55,188 bases of DNA, from positions 1,161 through 56,348 of the forward strand of contig JH154812.1 of assembly GCA_000226015.1 (NCBI GenBank), written 5' to 3'. This DNA comes from Mnemiopsis leidyi (Eukaryota > Ctenophora > Tentaculata > Lobata > Bolinopsidae). Below, one piece after another: positions 35,584-47,500 of the stretch (position 1 is the first letter of the stretch; every line of letters starts with the position of its first letter). A model generated the notes under the pieces. That model saw only the letters and a program-made list of their open reading frames with translations. It was not told where the DNA came from and made no database searches. The position numbers and the translations under genes are program-made.

Positions 35584-38430
35584 TTACCACAGCTTGACAT
35601 GGCTTGACTTGGTTTTCCGCTTCTGTTTTTCTGCTTCTCGAGCTTGATTTTCCCGTGCAAGTCTCACAAATTTGAACTCAAATGGGTTCTTTTTCTTCTT
35701 TTCCGGCTCCTTGGAGAACTGAACTGCAGGATGTGGCTCACCTGAGAAAAATTGAAACATTTAATGTTTTAACCAGGACCTACCGAATGTTGAACATATA
35801 AAGACCAGCAAAATTGTGGCAATTGTAGAAAGTCAGTGATTGCAAGGTAACCTTGCTTATCTATTCATCTATTTATTTCTTTTCATTTATTTATTCACCT
35901 GTCAGCATTTTATTTATTAAGCGTAGTAGAAGTTTAAGTTACCTATTTTCCTGGAATACATTCTCAGTTGCATCTCAACTAAGCCTTGTTGATCAAATAT
36001 CTTTAACTCATCATAGCCACCTGAAGTAAAGACTATTTATCTGGTCTAGGTACCATGGTAACAACTATCTAATCTAGTTACCATAGTAAGAACAGCTATC
36101 TGGTCTAATTACCATAGTAACAACTATTTTGTTTAGTTTCTATGGTAACAACAACTATCTGGTTTAGTTTCCATGGTAACAACAACTATCTGGTTAAGTT
36201 ACCATGGTAACAACTATCTGGTCTAGTTACCATCGTAACAACAACTATCTGGTCTTGTTACCATGGTAACAATAACTATCTGGTTTTGTTACCATGGTAA
36301 CAACTATCTGGGTTTGTTACCATGGTTATAACTATCCAATCTAGTGATCATGGTAACAACAACTATCTGGTCTAGTTACTATGGTTACAACTATCTGGTC
36401 TTGTTACCATGGTTACAACTATCTGGTATTTTACCATAGTTACAACTATCTAATCTTGTTACCATGGTTACAACTATCCAATCTAGTTACCATGGTAACG
36501 ACAACTATCTGGTTTAGTTACCATGGTAACAACAACTATCTGGTCTAGTTATCATGGTATCAACAACTATCTGGTCTAGTTACCATGGTAACAACTATTT
36601 GTGTGATCATCACTCGAACCTATGGAAAGACCAGTTTTAATTCGAGTCTTCTAATTTCGATAATGTATTATCCAAATTCTAAACTAGGACTTATTTCAAG
36701 GGTACTGACCTATGAATTTTTGACAGATGAAAACCTGTGGAAGTTCTTCTGATCCAGTACATTCTTTCAAATCTTTCAGCATTTCTTTCGCTATCTGTAA
36801 TTGCCTAAGTTTAATATTGTATATTTTCCTATAGTTTACTGAGATGCATAAAAGTGAAATTTCACATGTATTATTGTATTTTCACACGACCATTTATTAT
36901 AATAATCTCTTTCGTTTAGTTATAAGATCCTGATGTATAGATATTTAATTTCTAAAATCAAATTTCACATTTCGCGCTAGTTTTTCTCCCTGCTTGACGT
37001 TAGTATAACGTGTAAAATGTAAAGACTAAAGGTGATATGTTATTACCTACCTTAGTATCGTTTAGTTCAACCTCTATAATTAGCTCCTTCTTCAGTTTCA
37101 CCTCTTGTCGTGCCTTCTTAAGGACCTAGAATAAAGAAATCCTGATAACAAACCCGTTACCATTCAGTGCAAACCTCTGGTAGTCGAGGTTGCTCGAAAT
37201 GAGGACCCTTCCCCACTTGAAATTACATTCATAGCTCTGATATTCTCACACCATGATTGGCGGTTTTTGGGGAGCCCCGGTGAATTTGCCTTGATATTGC
37301 AATAATACAATATGCTTGATATTGAGTTGTCGTTGTTTACTTATCATTGGTCAATAGTTGTCACGTGGCATGAAAAGTTCTCGACACCTTCCCATGAATA
37401 ATGTTTTTCCCCCTCATATTATTTGTTGGCTATTATCAAGATTATGAAGACAATAACTTAAGGATGTTATTGATAATAAGTGACTATAGGTTAACAAACA
37501 TTTAAATTTTAAACTATAAATTAATTATGAATTGTAAAATATTAGTAAAATCATAAAATAGCTCAATATTAGTAAACTAATTGAATTTGAAGTCTGATAG
37601 TAAACTTTATACCTGGGAGCACTTTCTGCCGTCGGAGCCGGACTCACTTCTGAACAATACCATGGGGAAGCTCTCTATAAGGTCTGCTGCTGCGTTCCTA
37701 GGAGCAGGAAAAAGTTTGTGTATGTAATACATGTTAATACTTTTTAAAGTATTTTTTTTCTTTATAGAGATACGACTATTCCTGGTCATTCTTCGTTAGA
37801 TTGTGATGTCTTGGTTAGATTGTGATCCCTCAACTTTTTCTTTTTTTGAATATCAGAAGGATGTAAATTTTTAAAATTATTTTAGTATTTGCTGAAATTG
37901 TAAAATGGCACAAAGTTGCTTTTCGAGTAGCTGTATCTTGGCCACTGAAAAGTAATAAATGAGGAAGAATATATGTCCGATTTTGTATCCATAGCTTTTG
38001 CAATATCAGTAATACTCAATATAAGCATTAGGATTAGATGTAAGCATTAACATACTGTCTTCAAACGATCATGTAGGTAGCAGAATAGTAGATATTTCGA
38101 GGCAGAAGTTTTGCTCAATATTTGATATGAGGAACTACTCACGATTTTCAAAATGCAGAAGATTTAGGCTCAAGTATTATCCCAGACCAACCTATCTTTA
38201 TTTTCAAACTCACCTATCTTTATCTACAGTCAGACTCACCTATCTTTATCTTCCGGCCGTACCATAGTCCCATGTTTAGTCTGTCTCTTAGCGTTTTTAG
38301 GTCTCAGTATAGCCTGTATAGTGCAGGCTGCATCCTCCGTGTCCCTACATGGGGTGCTAGTTGTGATGAGAGGACGGGGTGCCGGGTCGTTTATTATCCG
38401 TTCTACGGGGGATCCCCGTCGTATCTTCAT
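35584..38430 (-). CDS. G13: glutaredoxin-like protein without redox cysteines or tail CxxC (223 aa)
   Basis: Six exons: 38430-38240, 37697-37613, 37125-37051, 36794-36710, 36020-35943, 35741-35584; stop TAA. The ATG lies two bases after AAGATAG. The first 64 residues are basic and Thr/Pro-rich without the acidic-Ser run of its siblings. The domain: AAADLIESFPMVLFRSE, GSDG at the CxxC position followed by RKC, then a coiled-coil-like helix, EELPQVFICQKFIGGYDEL across an intron inside the GGY loop (IG|GY), and a Lys/Glu-rich tail with no CxxC. The Trp-containing helix that precedes the first strand in its siblings is missing, so an exon may have been overlooked between 38240 and 37697. Intron 4 holds a TACCATGGTA minisatellite. 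Confidence 0.7.
36035..36600. repeat. Degenerate ~28-31-bp minisatellite with TACCATGGTA palindromes
   Basis: About 18-20 imperfect copies of a unit such as GGTAACAACTATCTGG plus TCTAGTTACCAT, located in intron 4 of G13. Each unit carries the self-complementary TTACCATGGTAA, so both strands can form small hairpins. Confidence 0.85.
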
Positions 38431-39560
38431 TTCTATCTTATAGAGGGGTGTAGGTAAGCTGAGTAAATCTTATCATCTATCTTTATCATCTATTTTTATC
38501 ATATATCTTTATTATTTGGACGTATTTGTTTGAGCAGAGTTTTTAGGGCCGAGTTAAATCTAGATACAAAGCGACTTTTTGCTTTTTTTGTAACAATGCG
38601 CAGTAACTTGTCTGTTGTTTGTAATTTATAACATGTTAAAATAAGCATTTTTTGCCTTCTTGGATTGTGGACTTTTCTTCTCCATAAGGAGATAGTCAGA
38701 TAGAACCCTCCCTTCATTAAAACAGGGCACTGAGTAGCAAAATAGAAATTTACCACAACTTTGATGTTTCAAAGGCTCTTTTAGAATTTATATTTGTTAG
38801 ATTTTTGTTGCCAAACTTTACCGTATTTTTATAATTTTGAGCTGCTGTATAGAGCTTTATTGTTATGGTGACAAGGAAGTTCTCACCACGTGGCTCGACA
38901 CGTGTTAAGCACCAGTAATACAACTAGAATTATTTGTAGTGACATTCCCAACTGTAGTACATTTATTGATGTCCTCTCGATTCCTGCAGAATACAAAATA
39001 TACCCTTCTTTCAATTTTAGTGTTTGAGCTGTGATAGATATTATGAGTTGTATAGTACTAGTTACATAGTACTATAGCGGCATATAACTAGTAACATTGT
39101 ATCATAGTAGTATAGTACATCATAGTATCATAAGATTAAGTAAATAATAGCGCTGTGGTATGATGATATTTTATGACCTTGAACGACATTTACTTAATTG
39201 CGCTGTTTTGATTTTATTGATGTCTTAGATTTGAAAGCTTTAAAGATATGAAAATATGAAAAGAATTGACTCTCATTCTAGAAAAGTAGTCTTTGTAAGT
39301 GTAGGTACTTTTGCGTGTTCCAAATTACAGCAACTTAAAACTGAATAAACATTCCCAACTTCAATTAACTCCCCGAAATCAATTAAATTCTTTAAACAAA
39401 AAATCATTAAAGAAACAAACAACAACAACAAAGACAGCTCGCATAAACCAGGAAATGTTTACAAAATACAAGAGTTAACAATGGCAGCTACATGACTAAC
39501 TTAAAATCCTTCACATTACAGACAGCTCCCGTTCTCCATTCTTGGGAGACTTTTTGTTTA

Positions 39561-39643
39561 GTCACGTGACCAGATTTCTGATCACGTGCACTAAGTTTCT
39601 TGACGAGCATCCTTGGCACGTGAAGAGTAGTTTATTGCACGTG
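39561..39643. promoter_or_regulatory. Cluster of four CACGTG E-boxes
   Basis: CACGTG occurs at 39563, 39583, 39617 and 39638, four times in 81 bp. The first lies in GTCACGTGAC, the consensus of CLEAR-type (MiT/TFE) sites in animals. The cluster is between the G13 and ABCA start codons and could serve either gene. Binding is inference. Confidence 0.5.
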
Positions 39644-40122
39644 TTGTTAAGCTGTCTGCTGGTTTGCAGCTATGTTTTACAACTTAACTGAGGAGCATAT
39701 GTTTAACTTTAAAGTTTTTAAAATGGGTCTCAATCCCCATCGCATATTTTAGTTTTTGACTACTTAAACATAATTTGGTTTCGTTTTGTTTCCTCTTGGA
39801 AATTTATTTGCAATTTGGGATCTTCTTCTTTGTAGTTGTACTTGTACTTGCAGTGTATTACGCACGTTGCGCCTAGTGTGCATTGTGAGCGCCATTATGA
39901 GATAGAGCTTGGGCATGAATTTATATGTTCATTTTGGTAGCATTACTACTCATTGTTGTTTGTCGCATACAACCTATTCAATACATTTAAAGATTTAGTA
40001 TTAAGATTTTATAATCCGGATGTACCAAAACTTTCCATGTGTACATTAAAACACCTTGTTCGGAAGAAGCAAAGCGTCAAGGTCATTTTCATTGACGTTG
40101 CTTCATGTGGCATTGTGGTGAT

Positions 40123-40206
40123 GTGCCTTTTGCATGTTACCAATATTAGGGCTCTTTATCCTAATTAGGATAAAGAGTCCTAATATTGGTAACATGAAAA
40201 AGACAC
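40123..40206. repeat. 84-bp near-perfect palindrome
   Basis: Two arms of about 42 bp meet at CTAATTAG with no spacer; only a few mismatches occur, in the outer 15 bp and one near the centre. The core arm includes CATGTTACCAATATTAGG. It would extrude a stable cruciform or represent a foldback element end. Confidence 0.8.
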
Positions 40207-41321
40207 TTACGTGTCTTTTTCGAGATTGTTTTAGCGACTTAAATTAAGATAATGTCTTAATAAGTTATAAAACCTAAGCGACGACTAGTTAAGATTCAAT
40301 ACTCTTTAAATTGCAACTTCCAAAACCACCAAATTACCAAGAGTTTTACCTGTAAATATATCGGTAAGTTCACAGTGAAAGTACAATTAGTACAATCGTC
40401 TGTCTAGCCGCACTGGAACAACCCCAAGTAAACTAGCGCAGGAACAAGCAGGAAGAGCTGAATCAGCTACACGTTTTTATATGTAGCGTCTACTTGAGTC
40501 AAATTAATTGCAGCAGTTTGCGCCTTGATGTGTTGTAGAAGTGTATTCCACTTTCGACACGCTGATTAGTCCTAGGAGATGTCCATGTTTTTCTTGAAAG
40601 ATTTCTGTTCATATTTGTAAGTTTAAATTGTTTATTGTAAGTTTCTCGCTAGTAACTACTGTTGTGTATCCCTCATGATTAACAGTTACAAGATGTCTGT
40701 GTAGAGTTATTCTCATTTTCATTTCATGTGCTATAATGGCAACCGTGAATATTGTAAATATAACGTACCTTTGCACCTATATAAAACGCGTTCTGTCTCA
40801 TCACACTACCCAACTATATCTTTCACTGGAAGTATTTCAATCTAACAGTCACAGCTCCCGATTTTAGACTCGCCGATTCGTCGTCGACGTCTTTGAAAGC
40901 GCTTCATTTGAAGCTCGATATTTATCTCACCTTACAAGGTCTTTTTGAGAGCTCCCTTTTGTGATAGCGTAGATTGCTTTTCTGGTTTGTGACAGATTAC
41001 ACCTTAGAGGGACACCTCAAGACCGAACAAACGTCCTATTACAATGGAGATTAAAGCTTTCTCTCTTTAGTGGCGGTCACTCAAATACTCAAATATATTG
41101 AATTTGATAAATAGGCCGAGGCGGGTACCACACGCTTGACAAAGTGTTCACAAAACGGCTGATACAAACTTTTGCTTTAGTGTTAGACTCTCCCTTGCTT
41201 AAATGTTTTCATCTACTTAGCCATGTCAGAAATCAGAATCTATAGTGATAGTATAGGTCTTACGGTCACTCAAGTGAAGCATCATCTCTACCAATATATA
41301 TACCTGAAACTATCTCAAACA

Positions 41322-41505
41322 CTTAAGTGAAGTATCATCTCTACCACTATCTATATCTATCTCAAACACTTGAGTGAAGTATCATCTCTACCACTATCTA
41401 TATCTATCTCAAACACTTGAGTGAAGTATCATCTCTACCACTATCTATATCTATCTCAAACACTTGAGTGAAGTATCATCTCTACCACTATCTATAACTA
41501 TCAGA
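41322..41505. repeat. 47-bp minisatellite ending at the ABCA start codon
   Basis: About four copies of a 47-bp unit (ACTTGAGTGAAGTATCATCT and following), with starts of TGAGTG at 41371, 41418 and 41465. The last copy diverges from CTATCTC to CTATCAG, which creates the AG one base before the ABCA ATG. Confidence 0.8.
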
Positions 41506-44500
41506 ATGAGGGGAGGAAGATCTCACTTTGTGCTGCTCCTCCGCAAGAATTTTAAACTCCTAATCAGAGCCCCCGTTACTCTAACTTGTGAGATCCTCAT
41601 ACCTCTGCTTGTCCTGCTCATGTTCTTTGGTGAGTCGATTCTTGTAGGTGTTGGTGTATTTCATGATGAACCGTATAACTCGTTTGTACTTTTTGTTAGT
41701 TTTTGTAATTATTACTAAATACTAATTTCTACACTACTTTTTTGGACGCTATATAGGTCAAGTTATTTTTTAAAAAGGCGCCTCATTTGCCCGAGTCTGA
41801 ACTTTGATAAGAAATTATAAAACATCAATAGGACCTAAATACACATATTTGTCCCTATATTAGTACATTGATCCACAGGTGTTTCCGAACAATTTCTATA
41901 TCTCTCCTCCGCAGGTATTTCTAGAACCTTCCCTACCATCCAACACTGCTTCTCAACATATCCAGCTGAAGACAACTATCTGGCTATTCCTGATATTCTA
42001 GATGTCAAGATTGCTGTAGCTCCGGCGACTCAGAAAGCTAGAGACATCATTGATGCTGTGTTGAGGTAAGATCTTACGCCGAGGACGAGCAGTTTTGTTC
42101 AAGATTTCTATCTTGGGGTAGCTGTATAATGTTGAAAGTCGTCAGCTTCAAAAACTAGAAAGACTCCAGAAACTTTCAGGTCCCTGGTCCAATCGGATTA
42201 AATTATAAGCGATTAAAATCTAAATGACGGCACCTATCTAAACTAGACTTTGTTTTCAGACTAGACCAGGTAGACGTGTCTCTATCTAAACTAGACTTTG
42301 TTTTCAGACAAGACCAGGTAGACGTGTCTCTATCTAAACTAGACTTTGTTTTCAGACAAGACCAGGTAGACGTGTCTCTATCTAAACTAGACTTTGTTTT
42401 CAGACAAGACCAGGTAGACGTGTCTCTATCTAAACTAGACTTTGTTTTCAGACAAGACCAGGTAGACGTGTCTCTATCTAAACTAGACTTTGTTTTCAGA
42501 CAAGACCAGGTAGACGTGTCTCTATCTAAACTAGACTTCGTGGAGACAGCTGAGAGACTCAACACCATTCTCAAGGACAGTCCCAGTACCTACCATGGAG
42601 CTGTTATATTTAACAACTTCCGTCTGGGAGACGAAGTCCTCCCTGACAACATCAGTTATACTATTAGATACCCCACCAAGTCCACCATGTGAGTTCACTT
42701 TAAGTTGATTAACAATAATCTTCTAAGGCGACCTAATCGGTTTGAAACTTTCAGAGTTTATTTTAATATTTTGACTATCGCACTACTACTTGACGAAATG
42801 ACAAGGTGTCAATGTTAGATTGTGTTTACAGATTCATTGACACAGACTGACTTGACAAATCGTTAAATTTGGACAAAACGATTTTAAGAAAAACTCTTAA
42901 AACAAGAATATTTCTTTAAAACATCAGAATTGTGTTTTCAGAATCATCCCCTTTTCAAAAAATAAAACATTACAGAGAATTAAAATTCGGCAAAGATTTC
43001 GAAAACTCTTGCGTTTGTACCCTCCTATGACTAACTCCAGTTAACTTGACACTGACTTTACGACTGACACACAGGGGACACAATGACTGGAGGGGACGGA
43101 AAAGACCCGGGCCCAATGACTGGGTTTGTAGCGATACCAAAACCAGCTTTTGTCTGGGGAAGAAAGTGCCGAAGTCTCATTCGCCTTTAAAGGAGTGGTA
43201 ATTTCAGTTTTATGTTAAAGGTTTGTTATTTGAGTGTGAATGGAGTGGGAGACATCGATCTGTTTTCTTTGTTTACTCGTCCCCGGGCACCTGGCTACGT
43301 TATGTGATTTCAAATAACAAGCCAAATATATCAAAATTTTTGCCTGATTTGTGCACTTCTAAAATTTACCTTTTGTCATCCGCCTCCCACTCCATTCCAC
43401 TTTTTAACGACAACAAATTAATTGTGTAAACTAACTTAGAGGGAAGTTGGACTGGGTTGGCAAGTGTCCAGGTCCTGATGACTGGAAGTGTGAGGCTGAC
43501 CAGGCTGCTCTCTGTATAGGCAGGAAAGTAAGGACAGAGAGGACTTTCCTGAAGGAGGGGTAAGAGCGTTGCTTGGGCTTGTGCATCTTGCTAGTGTGCG
43601 TTACGTGCCATTATAGTGCTTTCGCTGGCTGCTTTGTGCTTTGAGTGAATGTGTGTTTGTAGGAGTATTGTATGTATGTTTTGGTGGGGCAACCATGACA
43701 ATGAGCATAAGTATGATCGAATGCACGTTTTTGCAAGTTTGCGTATTTAAGCAGGATGAACTGCCTAATACATGATTTATAAAACGTTTTAGGGAAATCC
43801 GTTAAAACTTAAGATCCGTTAAAACTTAAGGTGCGTATTGACTTAAGAACGGGATAAAATGATGCCTGCTGTTATTGTCAATTATTTTTTCCTGGCTGCC
43901 TGCCAGAGTATCATTATAAAATCAAGAATACATATTGCTGAAAAGTTGATGATTCTGTTTTGTTGCTTGAAACTTGTTGATTATGATCTCCTTTGCATAA
44001 AACATAGTTTTCTTCTTAGATTAATAAATTAAAATCTGCTAGTCATGTTTTCATGAATTATATCGATATGGCTGAAACTTAGTTACGCTTGGTTCAACCT
44101 ACTCAACTCTATCCTACTATCTAAGCCGACAATTCAACCCAATATTTTCTTTCTATCTATTGCCGCTGTTTAGCCATGTCAAAATATTTTATGAAACGCT
44201 ATTTTTCTGTTTTCCCATGGAATTGAAACAACTTTTGATTTTATAATGACCTTAATCTTGCCCAAATTTCAGGCAGTTTCAGTTTCAGCAGGCTATTGAC
44301 AGGGCTATCATACATTTGAAAAGTGGAACACCCTTCTCTGATATCTTAGGTAAGGTGCATATCAATACTTGATCATTCCATTATCACTAAGGCGCACATG
44401 ATTTGGGGAGGCTTTTAGAAACAGTTGAAAAAGTTCCTGTTAAATTGTTGAGTGATTTAAAGGATTTCCCAACTATCAGAAGCACAACCACGGCAACTTC

Positions 44501-47500
44501 CCTTTCCGCATTGGGTAGAGAACTGGTTTCTTGTTGGACTGTCGGAGTCTTTTCCCTTAATGATCATTATTGGTGAGATCACATTTCCTGCTTCAAGAGT
44601 TATTTTTACAAGTTCTTTTCGATGAACATTATTTTTATAACTTGAAGTTGGAGGGGTTACCAATATGGCTTATCATAAGTGACTCTTATCCGAAAACGAC
44701 CTCGCATTCTAGCAAATCTAATGAGTTTAACAGAAAAACGCTTATTTACCGTTCACTTGGTCCATGTCATTGTGTTCTCTCAGGTTTTATGTGGAACGTT
44801 TTCATAACAACGAAGGATATCGCTAAAGACAGAGACACTGGTGTCAGAGAGATATTTAAATCTCTAGGTCAGTGTGATTTATTGTTCATGCCTTAAAAAT
44901 GTTCCTGTTTTTGGTATAGGCAGTCTCCATTAAGCCAGTAAGCCAGTATACTGTAAGCCAGTATACAGGCTTCCAGCTCTTATCAGTGATATATTTGTTA
45001 CGTGAAAATTAATGTAAGTCAATGAAACTTGACTTGGATTATTCATTTTTGAAAGAAGACATCTTCGTGATATTGTTCCTCGTGGAATTTAATTGTAGGT
45101 AGTTAAATACTTCTTCTTTACAGGTATCAGTAATTGGAGTATTTTGGGGTCTTGGTATTGTCTAAGATCTCTAGTTGCAGTAGCAGTTGCAACCTTGATG
45201 ACTATTGCTCTATCAGTCTTACAAATTCTTAAGTAAGTCTTTGATGTAATACCTTATCAATGTCATTGACACTGAATACTGACTTTTGATTAACCTTTAT
45301 CAAGAGCCGAGAGTGCCGGTATCTTGTAAATATTGTAAATGGTATTTATTTAATTCAAGCAATGTCTAAACAAAGATTACACCAATTTTATTGCATTATG
45401 TTCCCATAGCATGGCGATTTCTAGCTTTCCATGTACACGTTCTATGCTATATTTTCAGATTTTCGAACATGTTTCTAGTATGGATAGTTCTGATGCTATA
45501 CACTGTATCCGCTGTCAATATGTGTTTTCTTATGGGTTAGTACTGAGTACTCTTAACTTAGTTTACGAATCGAATGTTTAGCCACTGGTTTTTAATTTTG
45601 ACATTTTGTCTCTTGACACAAAGTTTTTCTTCTTCCAAACATCAGCTTCACCTTAGGAATGTTTTATACCCAGAGCTGTACATCTACACTCTACAGTTGA
45701 CAATGTGATTCTTTAACCCAGGTACATTTATAAGTTCCTCGACTTTGGGCATGTTTGCTATCCTCATCAGTTACATGATATCCTTCGCTCCCTTTCTCGC
45801 TTTGTCACAGTGAGTAGTGTCTTTTGTGGATTAGTCAAATGTGTTATGGTAACTATAAACCAAACTGGGTCGTATGAAAGAATACTGATGCACCCCTAAT
45901 GGGATCCTAACGTCCAAACGTGCACCTCTAATGGGACCCTACTCCTAGTGGTACCCTAATGGGGGTGCACTTTTTGGCGATAGAGTACCATTAGGGTACC
46001 ACTAGGGTCCCATTAGAGGTTCACTTTTGGGCGTTAGTGTCCCCCGGCCCCATTAGAGATGCATCGGTATTCTTTCATACGACCCAAAACTGTTAGCATC
46101 ACTTCTCACCTTCATCTCTAAAACGGGGCCATTTGTTTGTCGCGGCGGTGATGAAATGACGGCAGAAAAATGGCCCTGCTCTAAAACTATACATCTCAGA
46201 GACACAGACCAACATCCCGACTACATCAAATACCTCTGCAGTCTCCTATCGCCCACTGCGGGATCGCTAGCCCTAGCTAACATCGGTAATTGGGAAGCTG
46301 AGGGTATCGGCCTTACCTGGGACAATCTGGACCAGTGCACGGGCCCCAGCGAGTTTTCAGCTTTAAAAGCGATCTACATGTTAATTATTGACAGTCTCAT
46401 ATACGGAACTCTTTTTGTCTATCTCGATGAGATATTCCCTGGAAAACATGGAATAGGTCTACATTGGACGTACTTTTTAGACAAAAAATACTGGAGACCT
46501 GTTCGAACACGGACGTTAAGTCAGAGTCATGAGACTCTGAGGGGGGTAGAGATGCGAGGGGTCAGAAAAAACTATCATTCCAGAGGGCGCATCGCTCGCG
46601 CTGTTAACGGTATAACCACCAAGTTTAGGGAGAGTGAGATTTCCACTTTGTTGGGCTACAATGGGGCTGGTAAAACTACCACCTTGAAGATGCTGGCTGC
46701 CATGCATAGTCCTTCTCATGGGGAGATCATTATAAACGGGCTGGACCTCGCAGAAAATGCGGTTACTATCCGGAAAACACTTGGATATTGCCCTCAATAC
46801 AACATCCTTATTGACGATCTAACTGTCAATGAGCACTTGCACTTGTTCACCAGTCTTAAAGGTCTCCATGGGAACAACAGAGACAGAGAGATAGATATGT
46901 CGATAAAGAAGTTGGGATTTACGGAGCACCGTAATAGTTTAGTACAGCACTTGAGCGGGGGAATGAAGAGGAAGTTGAGTTTGGGGCTAGCTCTTTGCGG
47001 ACATCCTAAAGTTATCATTCTCGGTAAGGTAACGCCCTTGTTTTGGTTCGATATCAGCCTTGTATAGATAATCATTTAGTCAAGTGTGAAATTAATGATA
47101 TCAAATTCGGTTTTAAATTAAGTATTATTTAAACTTAGTGTAATACGAATAAAAGTCCCTGGTGTAACAGTTTATGTTCAGACGAACCTACTACTGGTAT
47201 GGATATTGCAGCCCGTAAAGCCACGTGGGAACTACTTCTAAATCATCGCCAGGTTACGCGTTCATATCTTTTAGTTTTTAAAGAACTGTTTGTATATGTT
47301 ATATCGGCCTAACATTGTACACCACATTGTAGAAGAAATTTCAGCAGTATTCAATATTCAGTTCTAGACCACAACATAAAGTTCTGAATTGTAAAACGTA
47401 CAGGGAAGAACGATAATAGTCAGTACCCACGACATGGATGAAGCAGACTTGCTAAGTGACAGATGTTTCGTGCTATCAGAAGGTCGCATCATCTCCAGCG

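Larger units (their letters stand above)
38431..41505. other. Divergent intergenic region between G13 and the ABCA gene
   Basis: About 3.1 kb between head-to-head genes. It contains six CACGTG E-boxes (38887, 38899, 39563, 39583, 39617, 39638), an 84-bp near-palindrome (40123-40206) and a 47-bp minisatellite that ends at the ABCA start. The 258-bp open frame on the minus strand at 38499-38756 has no recognised motif. Confidence 0.5.

Noticed and set aside
38499-38756. 85-codon basic open frame on minus upstream of G13
   Set aside because: No recognised motif and no splice connection to G13; treated as chance.
42203-42574. 123-codon minus-strand repeat protein
   Set aside because: It is the antisense of the 48-bp tandem array, open only because the unit length is a multiple of three.
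46156-46199. ATG at 46156 as a start of a separate ABC gene
   Set aside because: The frame is continuous with an exon that starts at 46200 after CTCAG in the phase required by the preceding ABCA exons; the ATG is intronic.
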